DNA from: Thermoprotei archaeon
Lineage (GTDB): Archaea; Thermoproteota; Thermoprotei; QMSL01; B3-G16
Direction: 5' to 3'
Length of the DNA stretch: 13,398 bases
Assembly: GCA_021158375.1 (NCBI GenBank)
Contig: JAGGUS010000008.1
Span: 1 to 13,398 of the forward strand
This document shows positions 7,034-13,398 of the stretch, in pieces. How positions within the stretch are numbered: the first letter of the stretch is position 1; every line of letters begins with the position of its first letter. Made by a program: the position numbers and the translations under genes. The notes under the pieces are model-generated. The model was given only the letters and a program-made list of their open reading frames with translations. It searched no databases and was not told the DNA's origin.

Positions 7034-8512
7034 TTAACCCCCAACTTCAACTAATCTACCTCCAACTTTCTCTCCAGCAAGAGCCTTTTTTCTACCAATA
7101 TCTGCTATTTTCTGGGCATAAGGAGTTGGATATTTTCCCGTTACACAGGCGAGACATAGATTTTTCGTACCAACCGCTTCACAGAAGTCTTTTATAGTCT
7201 GATAGTTTACAGTATCTGCTCCTAAAATTCTTGCTATTTCCTCCTCACTTCTATTAAAACCTATCAATTCTTGAAACGTTGCCATATCAATTCCATAAAA
7301 GCATGGGCTTATTATTTTTGGAAACGTTGAAAATACATGCACCTCTCTTGCTCCTGCGTTTTTCAGTATAGAAACTATATGCCGTAGAGTATCCCCCCTC
7401 ACTATGCTATCGTCTATTAAAGCTATTCTTTTGTCATAAACCCTATCTAATAACATATTGTATTTATGAGATACTATCAGCCCCCTTTCCCTCTTAGTCA
7501 TTATGAACGCTCTATGCCTCAAGTAGCGATGTCTAACAATTATAGGTTCAATTGGTTTTCCTGTCTCTATGTGAAATCCATATGCCGCATCTTCTGCAGT
7601 CTGAGGCACTGGGACTATTACATCTATTCGCTTAGCTATTTCATTATATCTAATTGCTAATCTCCTTCCGAGTTCTCTCCTTATCTCATATACATATTTA
7701 TCATTTCTTAATTTAGAATCCGGTCTTGCGAAATATGCAAATTCAAATGCACACATTTTTTCTTCTCCATGATGAATTTTATACTTCTCAATACTTTTGT
7801 TGTGTATTATGATAAGTTCGCCTGGTTGAACAAAGTCTATCTTACTAATTCCATTTATTGTTAGGGCTACGCTCTCTGAGGCTGCCTCGAATAATTCACA
7901 TTCCTTAAGGCCATAAACTAACGGTTTAATTCCATAAGGATCCCTTATGACAAACATATCCCCTTTATCTGTAATACCAACTATTGAATAAGCCCCATCT
8001 ACTCTCTTCATAAGCTCCTTAACACCATCAACTAGGTCTCCTTCTTCTAAGAATCCTCGTAGTAGTTCATATGCCAGTATGTAAGAATCTGAAGTACCGT
8101 TAATCTCTATGCCATATTCCTCGATCTCCTCCCTTAGTGGTACGACATTAGCAATATTTCCATTATATGCTAAACATAATTGTCTATCTCTGTAGCTAAC
8201 GGAGACTGGTTGTGCATCTTCTAGTAACTTTCCTCTCTCTATACTGCCTGAGGTAGCGTAGCGCGTATGTCCTATACCTAAGTTACTTTTAAGACTACCA
8301 CACAGCTTTCGTATCCTTGTCAAATCTATGTCTGCTATGAGACCAAGCTCTTTTATTGATTTAAAACGCCCCTTCTCATACGTAGTTATACCATAAGATT
8401 GTTGTCCTCTATGATTTAATGTTAATAGAGACCAGTATATCCTCGGCACTACGTTTTCTCCTTTAAAACTTTTAATCCCTACAATACCACAATCCTCTCT
8501 TATCCCTTCCAT
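7034..8512 (-). CDS. purF: Amidophosphoribosyltransferase PurF, glutaminase site intact, PRPP site altered
   Basis: PurF makes phosphoribosylamine from PRPP and glutamine, the committed purine step. Numbering is from the ATG at 8512 (492 residues). A short propeptide MEGIRED precedes Cys8, the expected nucleophile after processing (CGIVGI). HTRYATSG (82-89), YNGN (116-119) and TSDS (140-143) complete a normal glutaminase site. FARPDS (261-266) and YPTP follow the family, and Cys254, 404, 453 and 456 match the [4Fe-4S] ligands. The transferase half departs from the family: VPQT where VP[D/E][S/T] is usual, RHRAFIM in place of GRTFIxP in the flexible loop (332-338), RGDT in place of RGTT in the PRPP loop (372-375), and FPK in place of SPP. 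The ATG overlaps the purC stop as TGATG; GTG at 8515 is an alternative. It is certainly PurF family; whether it alone makes phosphoribosylamine is doubtful. Confidence 0.93.
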   Translation of the reverse strand: MEGIREDCGIVGIKSFKGENVVPRIYWSLLTLNHRGQQSYGITTYEKGRFKSIKELGLIADIDLTRIRKLCGSLKSNLGIGHTRYATSGSIERGKLLEDAQPVSVSYRDRQLCLAYNGNIANVVPLREEIEEYGIEINGTSDSYILAYELLRGFLEEGDLVDGVKELMKRVDGAYSIVGITDKGDMFVIRDPYGIKPLVYGLKECELFEAASESVALTINGISKIDFVQPGELIIIHNKSIEKYKIHHGEEKMCAFEFAYFARPDSKLRNDKYVYEIRRELGRRLAIRYNEIAKRIDVIVPVPQTAEDAAYGFHIETGKPIEPIIVRHRYLRHRAFIMTKRERGLIVSHKYNMLLDRVYDKRIALIDDSIVRGDTLRHIVSILKNAGAREVHVFSTFPKIISPCFYGIDMATFQELIGFNRSEEEIARILGADTVNYQTIKDFCEAVGTKNLCLACVTGKYPTPYAQKIADIGRKKALAGEKVGGRLVEVGG

Positions 8513-9495
8513 CACTTAGTCACCTTGATGGCTTCTTTGAGCCCCATTAGCTCTAAATCCTCTGCTCTTCTTAATCCTGCTAGCACCTCATATGCCCCCT
8601 TTACCCTTATTGCTACTTGTTTCACTATAGGCCACGGTATGTTAGGTGGCTCTCCTTCTCCAGCATATCCAATAAGTCGGAGATATCTCCTTAAGAACTC
8701 TTTATCTAAACAATACTCCTCTTGAGTCTTGCCTGGCTCATAATATTTGGCTATCCATATCCTAGCAGAGTCATGCGTAGGTGGTTCGTCTATTTGAATA
8801 ATATTTCCCTTGTAACGACCGAACTCTAATTTAAGATCAGCTATTATCAATCCTACTTTTCTCGCTTCACTCTGGTAGAACTCATAGAGCCTAAAGCATG
8901 CTTCTTCTATTTCATTCCACTCATCAGGTGTAAGAATACCATTTGCTATAATTTCCTTTTTCGTTATCTCCCTATCATGTCCATGCTCACTCTTTGTTGT
9001 AGGTGTAAGAATAGGCTCTGGTAGTTCCTCTGCTAGCTGTAATCCGTTTGGTAATTTCACTCCTGAGATAGTCCTAATACCCTTTGAATACGCCCTCCAT
9101 GCTGATCCATATAGATATCCTCTTATTATCCACTCTATATCTATCCTCTGCGCTTTTAACACTCTTATTGTCCTCTCATTGACTTGTTCCAGGAAGTGAT
9201 TCGGATATATATGTTTACTCTTTACGAACCAGTATGTAGAGAGAAGTGTTAGAAATACTCCCTTATATGGAATTAAAGAATTTAATACTCTATCGAATGC
9301 CGATATCCTATCAGTATGAAATAGCAATAATTCGTCACCTAAATCATATACATCTCTAACTTTTCCTCTTCTTGGCGATTTCTCAGACCCAAATAACCTA
9401 GAGGCACGTATAGCCTTAGTATATCCACCTTCAATAAATGGATCCCTAACTATTTCATAATCGTAAATATCATACGATCCCCTTATCATAATCAT
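8512..9495 (-). CDS. purC: Phosphoribosylaminoimidazole-succinocarboxamide (SAICAR) synthase PurC
   Basis: PurC joins CAIR and aspartate with ATP to make SAICAR. Numbering is from the ATG at 9495 (327 residues). Seen are GKVRDVYDLG (44-53), HTDRISAFD (60-68), IRGYLYGSAW (124-133), EPILTPTTKSEHGHD (160-174), IIADLKLEFG (217-226) and IDEPPTHDSARIW (235-247). The protein resembles the long, yeast-like form rather than the compact form of about 240 residues. Two features are unusual: about 40 residues before GKVRD, and the THDSAR sequence where TPDSSR is common. The open frame extends to a GTG at 9558, but that would place the coding start upstream of the TATA-like box at 9538-9546, so I chose ATG 9495; ATG 9489 is nearly as good. 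purC leads the operon although its reaction comes after those of the other genes seen here. Confidence 0.93.
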   Translation of the reverse strand: MIMIRGSYDIYDYEIVRDPFIEGGYTKAIRASRLFGSEKSPRRGKVRDVYDLGDELLLFHTDRISAFDRVLNSLIPYKGVFLTLLSTYWFVKSKHIYPNHFLEQVNERTIRVLKAQRIDIEWIIRGYLYGSAWRAYSKGIRTISGVKLPNGLQLAEELPEPILTPTTKSEHGHDREITKKEIIANGILTPDEWNEIEEACFRLYEFYQSEARKVGLIIADLKLEFGRYKGNIIQIDEPPTHDSARIWIAKYYEPGKTQEEYCLDKEFLRRYLRLIGYAGEGEPPNIPWPIVKQVAIRVKGAYEVLAGLRRAEDLELMGLKEAIKVTK

Positions 9496-9520
9496 CCCAT
9501 ATTGAGCCCTTAGCGTTGTT

Positions 9521-9533
9521 ATGTTAAAAACAT
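9521..9533. promoter_or_regulatory. Short palindrome with ATGTTAA half-site between the purC TATA-like box and start
   Basis: The sequence ATGTTAAAAACAT has 5-base inverted arms around AAA. It shares ATGTTAA with the larger element at 9565-9597 and lies just downstream of the TATA-like box, about where a bound protein would block initiation. A repressor site is an inference from position and sequence repetition. Confidence 0.4.
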
Positions 9534-9537
9534 AGTG

Positions 9538-9546
9538 CAATATAAA
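9538..9546 (-). promoter_or_regulatory. Probable TATA box of the purine operon
   Basis: The minus strand reads TTTATATTG. The expected archaeal start point, about 25 bases downstream, falls near 9516, giving a leader of roughly 20 bases to the purC ATG at 9495. This is the only good TATA-like match found between the radical-SAM gene and purC. Promoter strength cannot be judged from sequence. Confidence 0.55.
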
Positions 9547-9564
9547 GCTTACTTTCACATTACT

Positions 9565-9597
9565 ATGTTAATACAATTAACATGATGATGTTAATAC
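9565..9597. promoter_or_regulatory. Candidate operator: 8-base inverted repeat plus a direct third copy upstream of purC
   Basis: ATGTTAAT at 9565-9572 and ATTAACAT at 9576-9583 form a perfect inverted repeat with a 3-base spacer. ATGTTAATAC recurs as a direct repeat at 9588-9597, matching 9565-9574 over 10 bases. The block sits about 20-50 bases upstream of the purC TATA-like box and overlaps the last base of the radical-SAM stop codon. Symmetry and repetition suggest a dimeric transcription factor, possibly the purine-operon regulator. No regulator gene is in the window. A weak AT hairpin in the radical-SAM transcript is an alternative. Confidence 0.5.
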
Positions 9598-11318
9598 TAG
9601 TTCTCAGTAAAATCAAAGTGCTTAGCGATATCAGGTGGTACCCCTATGTTTATTGCCTCATCTAATGATTTTAAAGGCCTAGATCTTATTATATTGGCGG
9701 CCGTCCTATCTCCAAGTCCAGGTATGAGCTTTAGTAGCTTGTATTCGAGTTTATTTATAGGTATCGGATATGGCAAGCCAGTTACGCTTCTATATCCGTA
9801 TCTTATGACTGTGAAGTCCATCTCTTTACATAAAGGTAACTTAAGAGGTATGGCTATTAGTATGGGATAGCTCCCTATTTGTCTAGCATAAGTTAATTTC
9901 TTCTTTTCATCGTACGCTTCTGTATAGGCTTCTCTTAAAATAGTCAGGGGTGGAATCACTCTCCTTAACATTGGCAAATCTATCTCCTTTCGCATCTTCT
10001 CTTTATAAATTCTAAATATAGCCTTATGCCTTCTAATAATTGCATCTCCGACATCCCACATTTCAGTGCCAGGAAAGGCCATAACCTGCCTTATGTTTAT
10101 CCTACGTACCATATACCCCCTTTTATAAACCTCTTTCATGAACTCTAGGTTTAACTCGTATGTTTTCTCACTTTCCCCTTTAAGACCATGGACGAAGTTA
10201 ACCCCTGGTAAGAGATGTGGAAGTCCATTCCATCCCCTATTCGCTCCCACTTCGTTTATTATCCTTATAGCCTCCATAGCCTCTTCAGGCATAACCTTTA
10301 AGTTGTTAAGTTTAATAACTTTAGGATCTGCTGATTCTATTCCCATGGCGGCTACATCACCTGGGGTATGATACTTCACGATAATTTTAGTAACTTTATA
10401 TGCTTCCTCTTTCCAATGACATACTGTACCCGGATTAACGTTATCTATATGTAATGTCCTTAAGTTCGGTGCAACCATCCTAATGCCTCTAAAGAGTTTA
10501 TGTATTGCATTAACATTTGGTCGGGGGAACTCTAGTTCTCCAATTCCAATAGCCATATAGGCATATAAATCTGGTTGCCTACCAAGCCTTATTCGCCTTA
10601 CACCTACTTTATACAACTCTTCTATCTCTTTCAATATACCCTCTATGGGCCTAAAGTCAGGCTTCCCGTAAAATCTTTCTATACAAAAAGAGCATGGTCT
10701 CCCGAAATATGCCTTGGGGCAACCCCTATACGTTTCAATTTCCGCAATTATCCTCTCCGGATAGCAAGGATGCTTTATTGCTATATGGGCTCCTCTTCTC
10801 GCTATCTCATTTAATTCTCTCCCGCTCCTGCGTAACGTTGCATATACATTTACTTGCTCTACCCTTAGCCCCTCCTGTAAGAGCTCTAGGACTACGGCCT
10901 CAACGTCTCCATATGCCACTACATCAAATAATTCTTTAATCTCTTCCTTAGGTATAGCACTTCTCCCCCCTTCTACGCCAAATCCAAATCTAGCAGCTGG
11001 GCCTCCTAGTACTTTAACTGGCCCTTTTATAAGTCGCGTATATCTTACTAGTTCCTCATAACTTATAGGCGTTCCTCCTAAGTATTTTCCGGGAACTGCT
11101 GTTCCGGCTATAAAGACGACTAATCTAGCCTTATTTGCAACTCTTAAAAGTTTAGGGTTTTCCCTTATCTGATCTATGGTAAAGTACTCTACTTGCCACT
11201 CTGGCCTTACGTACCATATAGCTCCTGCTACATATCTCTGTATAGCATCTAAGTAGGGCGGTACGCCTAATCCTGCTGGCTCATCTGTGTATCCGTCTAT
11301 TATCACTGCATCAACCAT
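9597..11318 (-). CDS. Radical-SAM protein with C-terminal helix-hairpin-helix (COG1031-like), function unknown
   Basis: This is a 573-residue iron-sulfur protein. Residues 1-150 look like the Rossmann-type, B12-binding-like domain often found before radical-SAM barrels, with VLGGPAARFG at 103-112 and AYGDVEAVV at 135-143. The radical-SAM cluster site is YRGC-PKAYFGRP-CSFC: Cys200, Cys209 and Cys212, spacing CX8CX2C rather than the usual CX3CX2C. A barrel follows, with GIESADPKVIKLNN (326-339) typical of methylthiotransferase/YgiQ-like relatives. The C terminus carries a helix-hairpin-helix, LLKLIPGLGDRTAANIIRSR (528-547), suggesting nucleic-acid contact. I recognise this as the archaeal COG1031 type, whose reaction I do not know to be established. 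The gene follows thiL by 6 bases, with AGGAGGT inside the end of thiL, so the two are probably co-transcribed. Confidence 0.85.
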   Translation of the reverse strand: MVDAVIIDGYTDEPAGLGVPPYLDAIQRYVAGAIWYVRPEWQVEYFTIDQIRENPKLLRVANKARLVVFIAGTAVPGKYLGGTPISYEELVRYTRLIKGPVKVLGGPAARFGFGVEGGRSAIPKEEIKELFDVVAYGDVEAVVLELLQEGLRVEQVNVYATLRRSGRELNEIARRGAHIAIKHPCYPERIIAEIETYRGCPKAYFGRPCSFCIERFYGKPDFRPIEGILKEIEELYKVGVRRIRLGRQPDLYAYMAIGIGELEFPRPNVNAIHKLFRGIRMVAPNLRTLHIDNVNPGTVCHWKEEAYKVTKIIVKYHTPGDVAAMGIESADPKVIKLNNLKVMPEEAMEAIRIINEVGANRGWNGLPHLLPGVNFVHGLKGESEKTYELNLEFMKEVYKRGYMVRRINIRQVMAFPGTEMWDVGDAIIRRHKAIFRIYKEKMRKEIDLPMLRRVIPPLTILREAYTEAYDEKKKLTYARQIGSYPILIAIPLKLPLCKEMDFTVIRYGYRSVTGLPYPIPINKLEYKLLKLIPGLGDRTAANIIRSRPLKSLDEAINIGVPPDIAKHFDFTEN

Positions 11319-11324
11319 TTCTGA

Positions 11325-12305
11325 TTACCTCCTTAAATGGATCCATCCCCCCTCCTTAACTGGGGTCAACCCCCCTTCCGTCTTTATATATACTCCTCTG
11401 CCTCTCTCTACCATTCCTATTACTGTTAGCTTTAATCCTAGTTCCTTGCTAAGATCAATCACCTGTTCCTCACAACTAGGGCTTACTGTAAATAAGATTT
11501 CATACTCTTCTCCTCCATGTAGAGCTAGTTCTAAAGGATCTAATGAATTGGCTTCTGCATACTCTATGGCTTCTTCAGCTATAGGTATCTTATCCGCATC
11601 TATGACAAATCTTGTTTCGTTTACTCTTTCCAATTCGTAAAGGCTTCGGGAGAGACCATCACTTAGGTCTATCGCGGCAGTAACTCCTGGTATCTCAGAG
11701 AGTCTTACCCCAAGCTCTAATCTTGCTTCGGGTCGATAAGCCGCTTTATGTATATTTCCCATATTGCTTATCTCCTTCCCTCCTTTAAGTAGGAAGTGAA
11801 ATGCAGCGCCCGTAAGGCCAAGTTCACCACTGATTACAATAAGATCTCCTGGCTTTACTCCATTTCTCCATATAGGCCGATTGGAAACTCCTACCATGAA
11901 ACAATCTATAACTATTTCCTTGCTTTCCCCTAAGTCACCACCCCATACATCAAAGGAGTACGTCTCAGCACAATCTATTATCCCCTGATAAATCTCTCTT
12001 ATCTCCTTAGCGCTTATAGTTCTTGTCAGATTTAATGAAATCATAACCCCTAACGGCCTAGCTCCTTTAGCAGCTAGATCACTAACACATGAAATAACTG
12101 CCCTCCAACCATAGTCTCTCCACGACATTCCCGGTAGTTTATCAGTAGCTTCTGCTACTCCATCGTTTGTGAACACTAGAAACTTCTCTCCAATTTGTAA
12201 TGCACATGCATCATCAAATGTCTTGGGGATTACAGAATATCCGAGATCGTTGCTCTTAATTAATGTCCAGATCTCCTTTATTATCTCGATCTCATTTAAA
12301 TTCAT
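11325..12305 (-). CDS. thiL: Thiamine-monophosphate kinase ThiL
   Basis: ThiL phosphorylates thiamine monophosphate with ATP to thiamine diphosphate, the last step of cofactor synthesis. The 326-residue product has the normal family length. Visible are FDDACAL (30-36), VFTNDGVAEATDK (44-56), SDLAAKGARPLGV (75-87), WGGDLGES (121-128), PGDLIVISGELGLTGAA (152-168), AIDLSDGLSRSL (211-222) and HGGEEYEILFT (263-273). The acidic residues are the expected Mg/ATP ligands; GGEEYE differs only mildly from the more common GGEDYE. The ATG at 12305 has a weak GAGAT about 8 bases upstream and no clear TATA box. The gene is divergent from the hydrolase gene on the plus strand and heads a two-gene unit with the radical-SAM protein. 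ThiL belongs to the same fold family as PurL and PurM, but the length and motifs are those of ThiL. Confidence 0.95.
   Translation of the reverse strand: MNLNEIEIIKEIWTLIKSNDLGYSVIPKTFDDACALQIGEKFLVFTNDGVAEATDKLPGMSWRDYGWRAVISCVSDLAAKGARPLGVMISLNLTRTISAKEIREIYQGIIDCAETYSFDVWGGDLGESKEIVIDCFMVGVSNRPIWRNGVKPGDLIVISGELGLTGAAFHFLLKGGKEISNMGNIHKAAYRPEARLELGVRLSEIPGVTAAIDLSDGLSRSLYELERVNETRFVIDADKIPIAEEAIEYAEANSLDPLELALHGGEEYEILFTVSPSCEEQVIDLSKELGLKLTVIGMVERGRGVYIKTEGGLTPVKEGGWIHLRR
11327..11333 (-). promoter_or_regulatory. Ribosome binding site of the radical-SAM gene inside the thiL end
   Basis: The minus strand reads AGGAGGT, formed by the last arginine codons and the first base of the thiL stop codon. 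It lies 8 bases before the ATG at 11318. It confirms that start and suggests coupled translation with thiL. Confidence 0.8.
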
Positions 12306-12359
12306 ACTTTCTATCTCAATAACCTATAACGCGCTGAAAAGTATTGCTCCATAGTAAGC

Positions 12360-12365
12360 TATATA
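12360..12365 (+). promoter_or_regulatory. Probable TATA box of the sulfatase-family gene
   Basis: TATATA lies in the divergent spacer of 93 bases between thiL and the plus-strand gene. A start point about 26 bases downstream falls near 12389, leaving a leader of about 10 bases before the GTG at 12399. Nothing else recognisable was found in this spacer. Confidence 0.5.
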
Positions 12366-12398
12366 CACTCTTTTCCTTAATTATCTCCGGTGTTGATA

Positions 12399-13398
12399 GT
12401 GCATAATAAACCGATTAACGTTATTCTAATAATATCTGATACATTCCGTTACGATTGTCTTGAAGGAACGTTTACTGTAAGGAATAAGTGCGTAAAAGTT
12501 CCCAATCTGAAATCCTTAGCTAGACAGTCCGCTTACTTCACTAGAGCCTATATAGCGTCATTTCCAACAGTTCCTAATAGACACGATATATTAGTTGGAC
12601 GATATACATTTACTTACTATGGTTGGGCTCCCCTTCCTAAGAATGAGGTTGTCCTCCCTGAAATATTGAGAAAAGAGCGTGGATACACAAGTATGATGAT
12701 TGCTGATACACCACATATACTCAAAGATGGATTTAATTATGACAGAGGGTTCGATGGCTGGATATGGATTAGAGGACAGGAGAACGATAGATATAGAACT
12801 GATCCTATTGAGGTCAAACTACCGTGTAGTCCAGAAAAGCTTAGAAATGTTGATACTACTATACAACATCTACGTAATAACGCCTTAAGACAATTCGAAG
12901 AAGATTGGATACCTGCTAAGACTGCCACAGAGGCAATAAGGTGGCTGGAGAGAAACTATAAGAGGGCATTCTTTCTTTACGTTGATTTCTTCGATCCTCA
13001 TGAGCCATGGGATCCACCGAAATGGTATGTAGATATGTATGATCCTGGATATCAAGGCGAAGAGGTAATATATCCTGTATACGGTCCCTGCGATTACCTC
13101 TCTAAGGATGAGTTAGAACACTGCAGAGCCATGTACGCAGGCGAAGTCACATTGGTTGATCACTGGATCGGAAAGATACTGGAGAAAGTTGATGAATTGG
13201 GGTTATACGAGGATACAGCCATCATATTTACCTCTGATCATGGATTTTACCTAGGCGAGCATGGCCTAATTGGAAAGTCAATAATAATGGGAAAATATCA
13301 TGGTTCAGCCCCTCTATATGAAGAAATAGTTCACATACCACTTGTAATAAGGCTTCCAGATTGTATAGATGGTGGAAAGCACATAAAAGTAGATGAAC
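12399..13398 (+). CDS. Sulfatase/alkaline-phosphatase-superfamily hydrolase with Thr nucleophile (N-terminal part)
   Basis: 333 residues are visible, then the gene runs off the right edge. It begins INVILIISDTFRYDCLEG (6-23), the sulfatase-fold opening with a metal-binding Asp14. The active-site motif, normally CxPSR in sulfatases, is FPTVPNRHDILVGRYT (55-70), so Thr57 takes the place of the cysteine that is converted to formylglycine. DPHEPWDPP (199-207) and FTSDHGFYLGEHG (277-289, Asp280 and His281 as metal ligands) complete the site. The family hydrolyses sulfate or phosphate esters; with Thr, a phosphoesterase or phosphodiesterase role is more likely than a classical sulfatase. No signal peptide is seen, so a cytoplasmic location is likely. 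GTG at 12399 has GGTG (12389-12392) upstream; GTG 12390 and TTG 12393 are possible alternatives. The substrate is unknown. Confidence 0.85.
   Translation, partial: MHNKPINVILIISDTFRYDCLEGTFTVRNKCVKVPNLKSLARQSAYFTRAYIASFPTVPNRHDILVGRYTFTYYGWAPLPKNEVVLPEILRKERGYTSMMIADTPHILKDGFNYDRGFDGWIWIRGQENDRYRTDPIEVKLPCSPEKLRNVDTTIQHLRNNALRQFEEDWIPAKTATEAIRWLERNYKRAFFLYVDFFDPHEPWDPPKWYVDMYDPGYQGEEVIYPVYGPCDYLSKDELEHCRAMYAGEVTLVDHWIGKILEKVDELGLYEDTAIIFTSDHGFYLGEHGLIGKSIIMGKYHGSAPLYEEIVHIPLVIRLPDCIDGGKHIKVDE

Noticed and set aside
7025..7039. purF/purF' as one gene broken by a point mutation
   Set aside because: Each half is a complete PurF homologue with its own N-terminal domain, transferase domain and four cysteines, and the purF' start is preceded by a G-rich stretch; it reads as a tandem pair.
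9496..9558. Longer purC start (GTG at 9558)
   Set aside because: The probable TATA box at 9538-9546 would lie inside the coding region, and the added residues have no counterpart in the family.
9565..9583. Inverted repeat as an intrinsic terminator of the radical-SAM gene
   Set aside because: The arms are AT-rich with a 3-base loop and no T-run follows directly; archaeal termination does not usually need such hairpins. An operator is the better reading, though not proven.
12306..12335. TTATAG at 12324-12329 as the thiL TATA box
   Set aside because: It is too close to the ATG: the predicted start point would fall at or inside the first codons. It is left unassigned.
12737..12928. Minus-strand frame and an overlapping plus-strand frame (12700-12888) inside the hydrolase gene
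   Set aside because: Both overlap the continuous sulfatase-family frame starting at 12399, which carries the motifs before and after this region.

Overview
The window looks like a chromosomal segment of an AT-rich, probably thermophilic archaeon. The signs are a separate PurS/PurL/PurQ set, a formate-type PurT, archaeal ThiL, a radical-SAM protein with a C-terminal helix-hairpin-helix, TATA-like boxes upstream of genes, strong GGAGG/GGTGAT ribosome binding sites, and heavy use of ATA, AGA and AGG codons. The protein set fits the TACK/crenarchaeal side better than haloarchaea, but I cannot name a genus.

Positions 1-9495 (minus strand) hold one tightly packed purine operon: purC, purF, a second purF-like gene (called purF' here), purD, purT, purS, purL and purQ, the last cut by the left edge. 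Junctions are ATGA or TGATG overlaps or gaps of at most 10 bases, often with the ribosome binding site inside the end of the previous gene. After purC, the gene order follows the reaction order: PRPP to phosphoribosylamine (PurF), GAR (PurD), FGAR (PurT), FGAM (PurS/L/Q). A TATA-like box sits ahead of purC. It is flanked by copies of ATGTTAA, including a perfect 8-base inverted repeat, which are candidate operators.

The most notable feature is the purF pair. The first protein keeps the whole glutaminase site but has changes at several conserved positions of its PRPP-transferase site. The second has lost the nucleophilic cysteine and most other glutaminase residues but keeps a canonical PRPP-transferase site. 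Both keep the four cysteines of the iron-sulfur type of PurF. The losses are reciprocal, which suggests a two-subunit amidophosphoribosyltransferase: one subunit releases ammonia from glutamine and the other makes phosphoribosylamine. This is an inference from motifs.

Positions 9597-12305 (minus strand) hold a two-gene unit: thiL (thiamine-phosphate kinase) followed by an uncharacterised radical-SAM protein. Thiamine synthesis draws on AIR, an intermediate of the purine pathway, so the location makes metabolic sense.

From 12399 to the right edge (plus strand), divergent from thiL, is the first part of a sulfatase/alkaline-phosphatase-superfamily hydrolase with threonine where classical sulfatases have the formylglycine cysteine. 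I found no rRNA, tRNA, insertion sequence or CRISPR array. No gene-free stretch exceeds about 100 bases.
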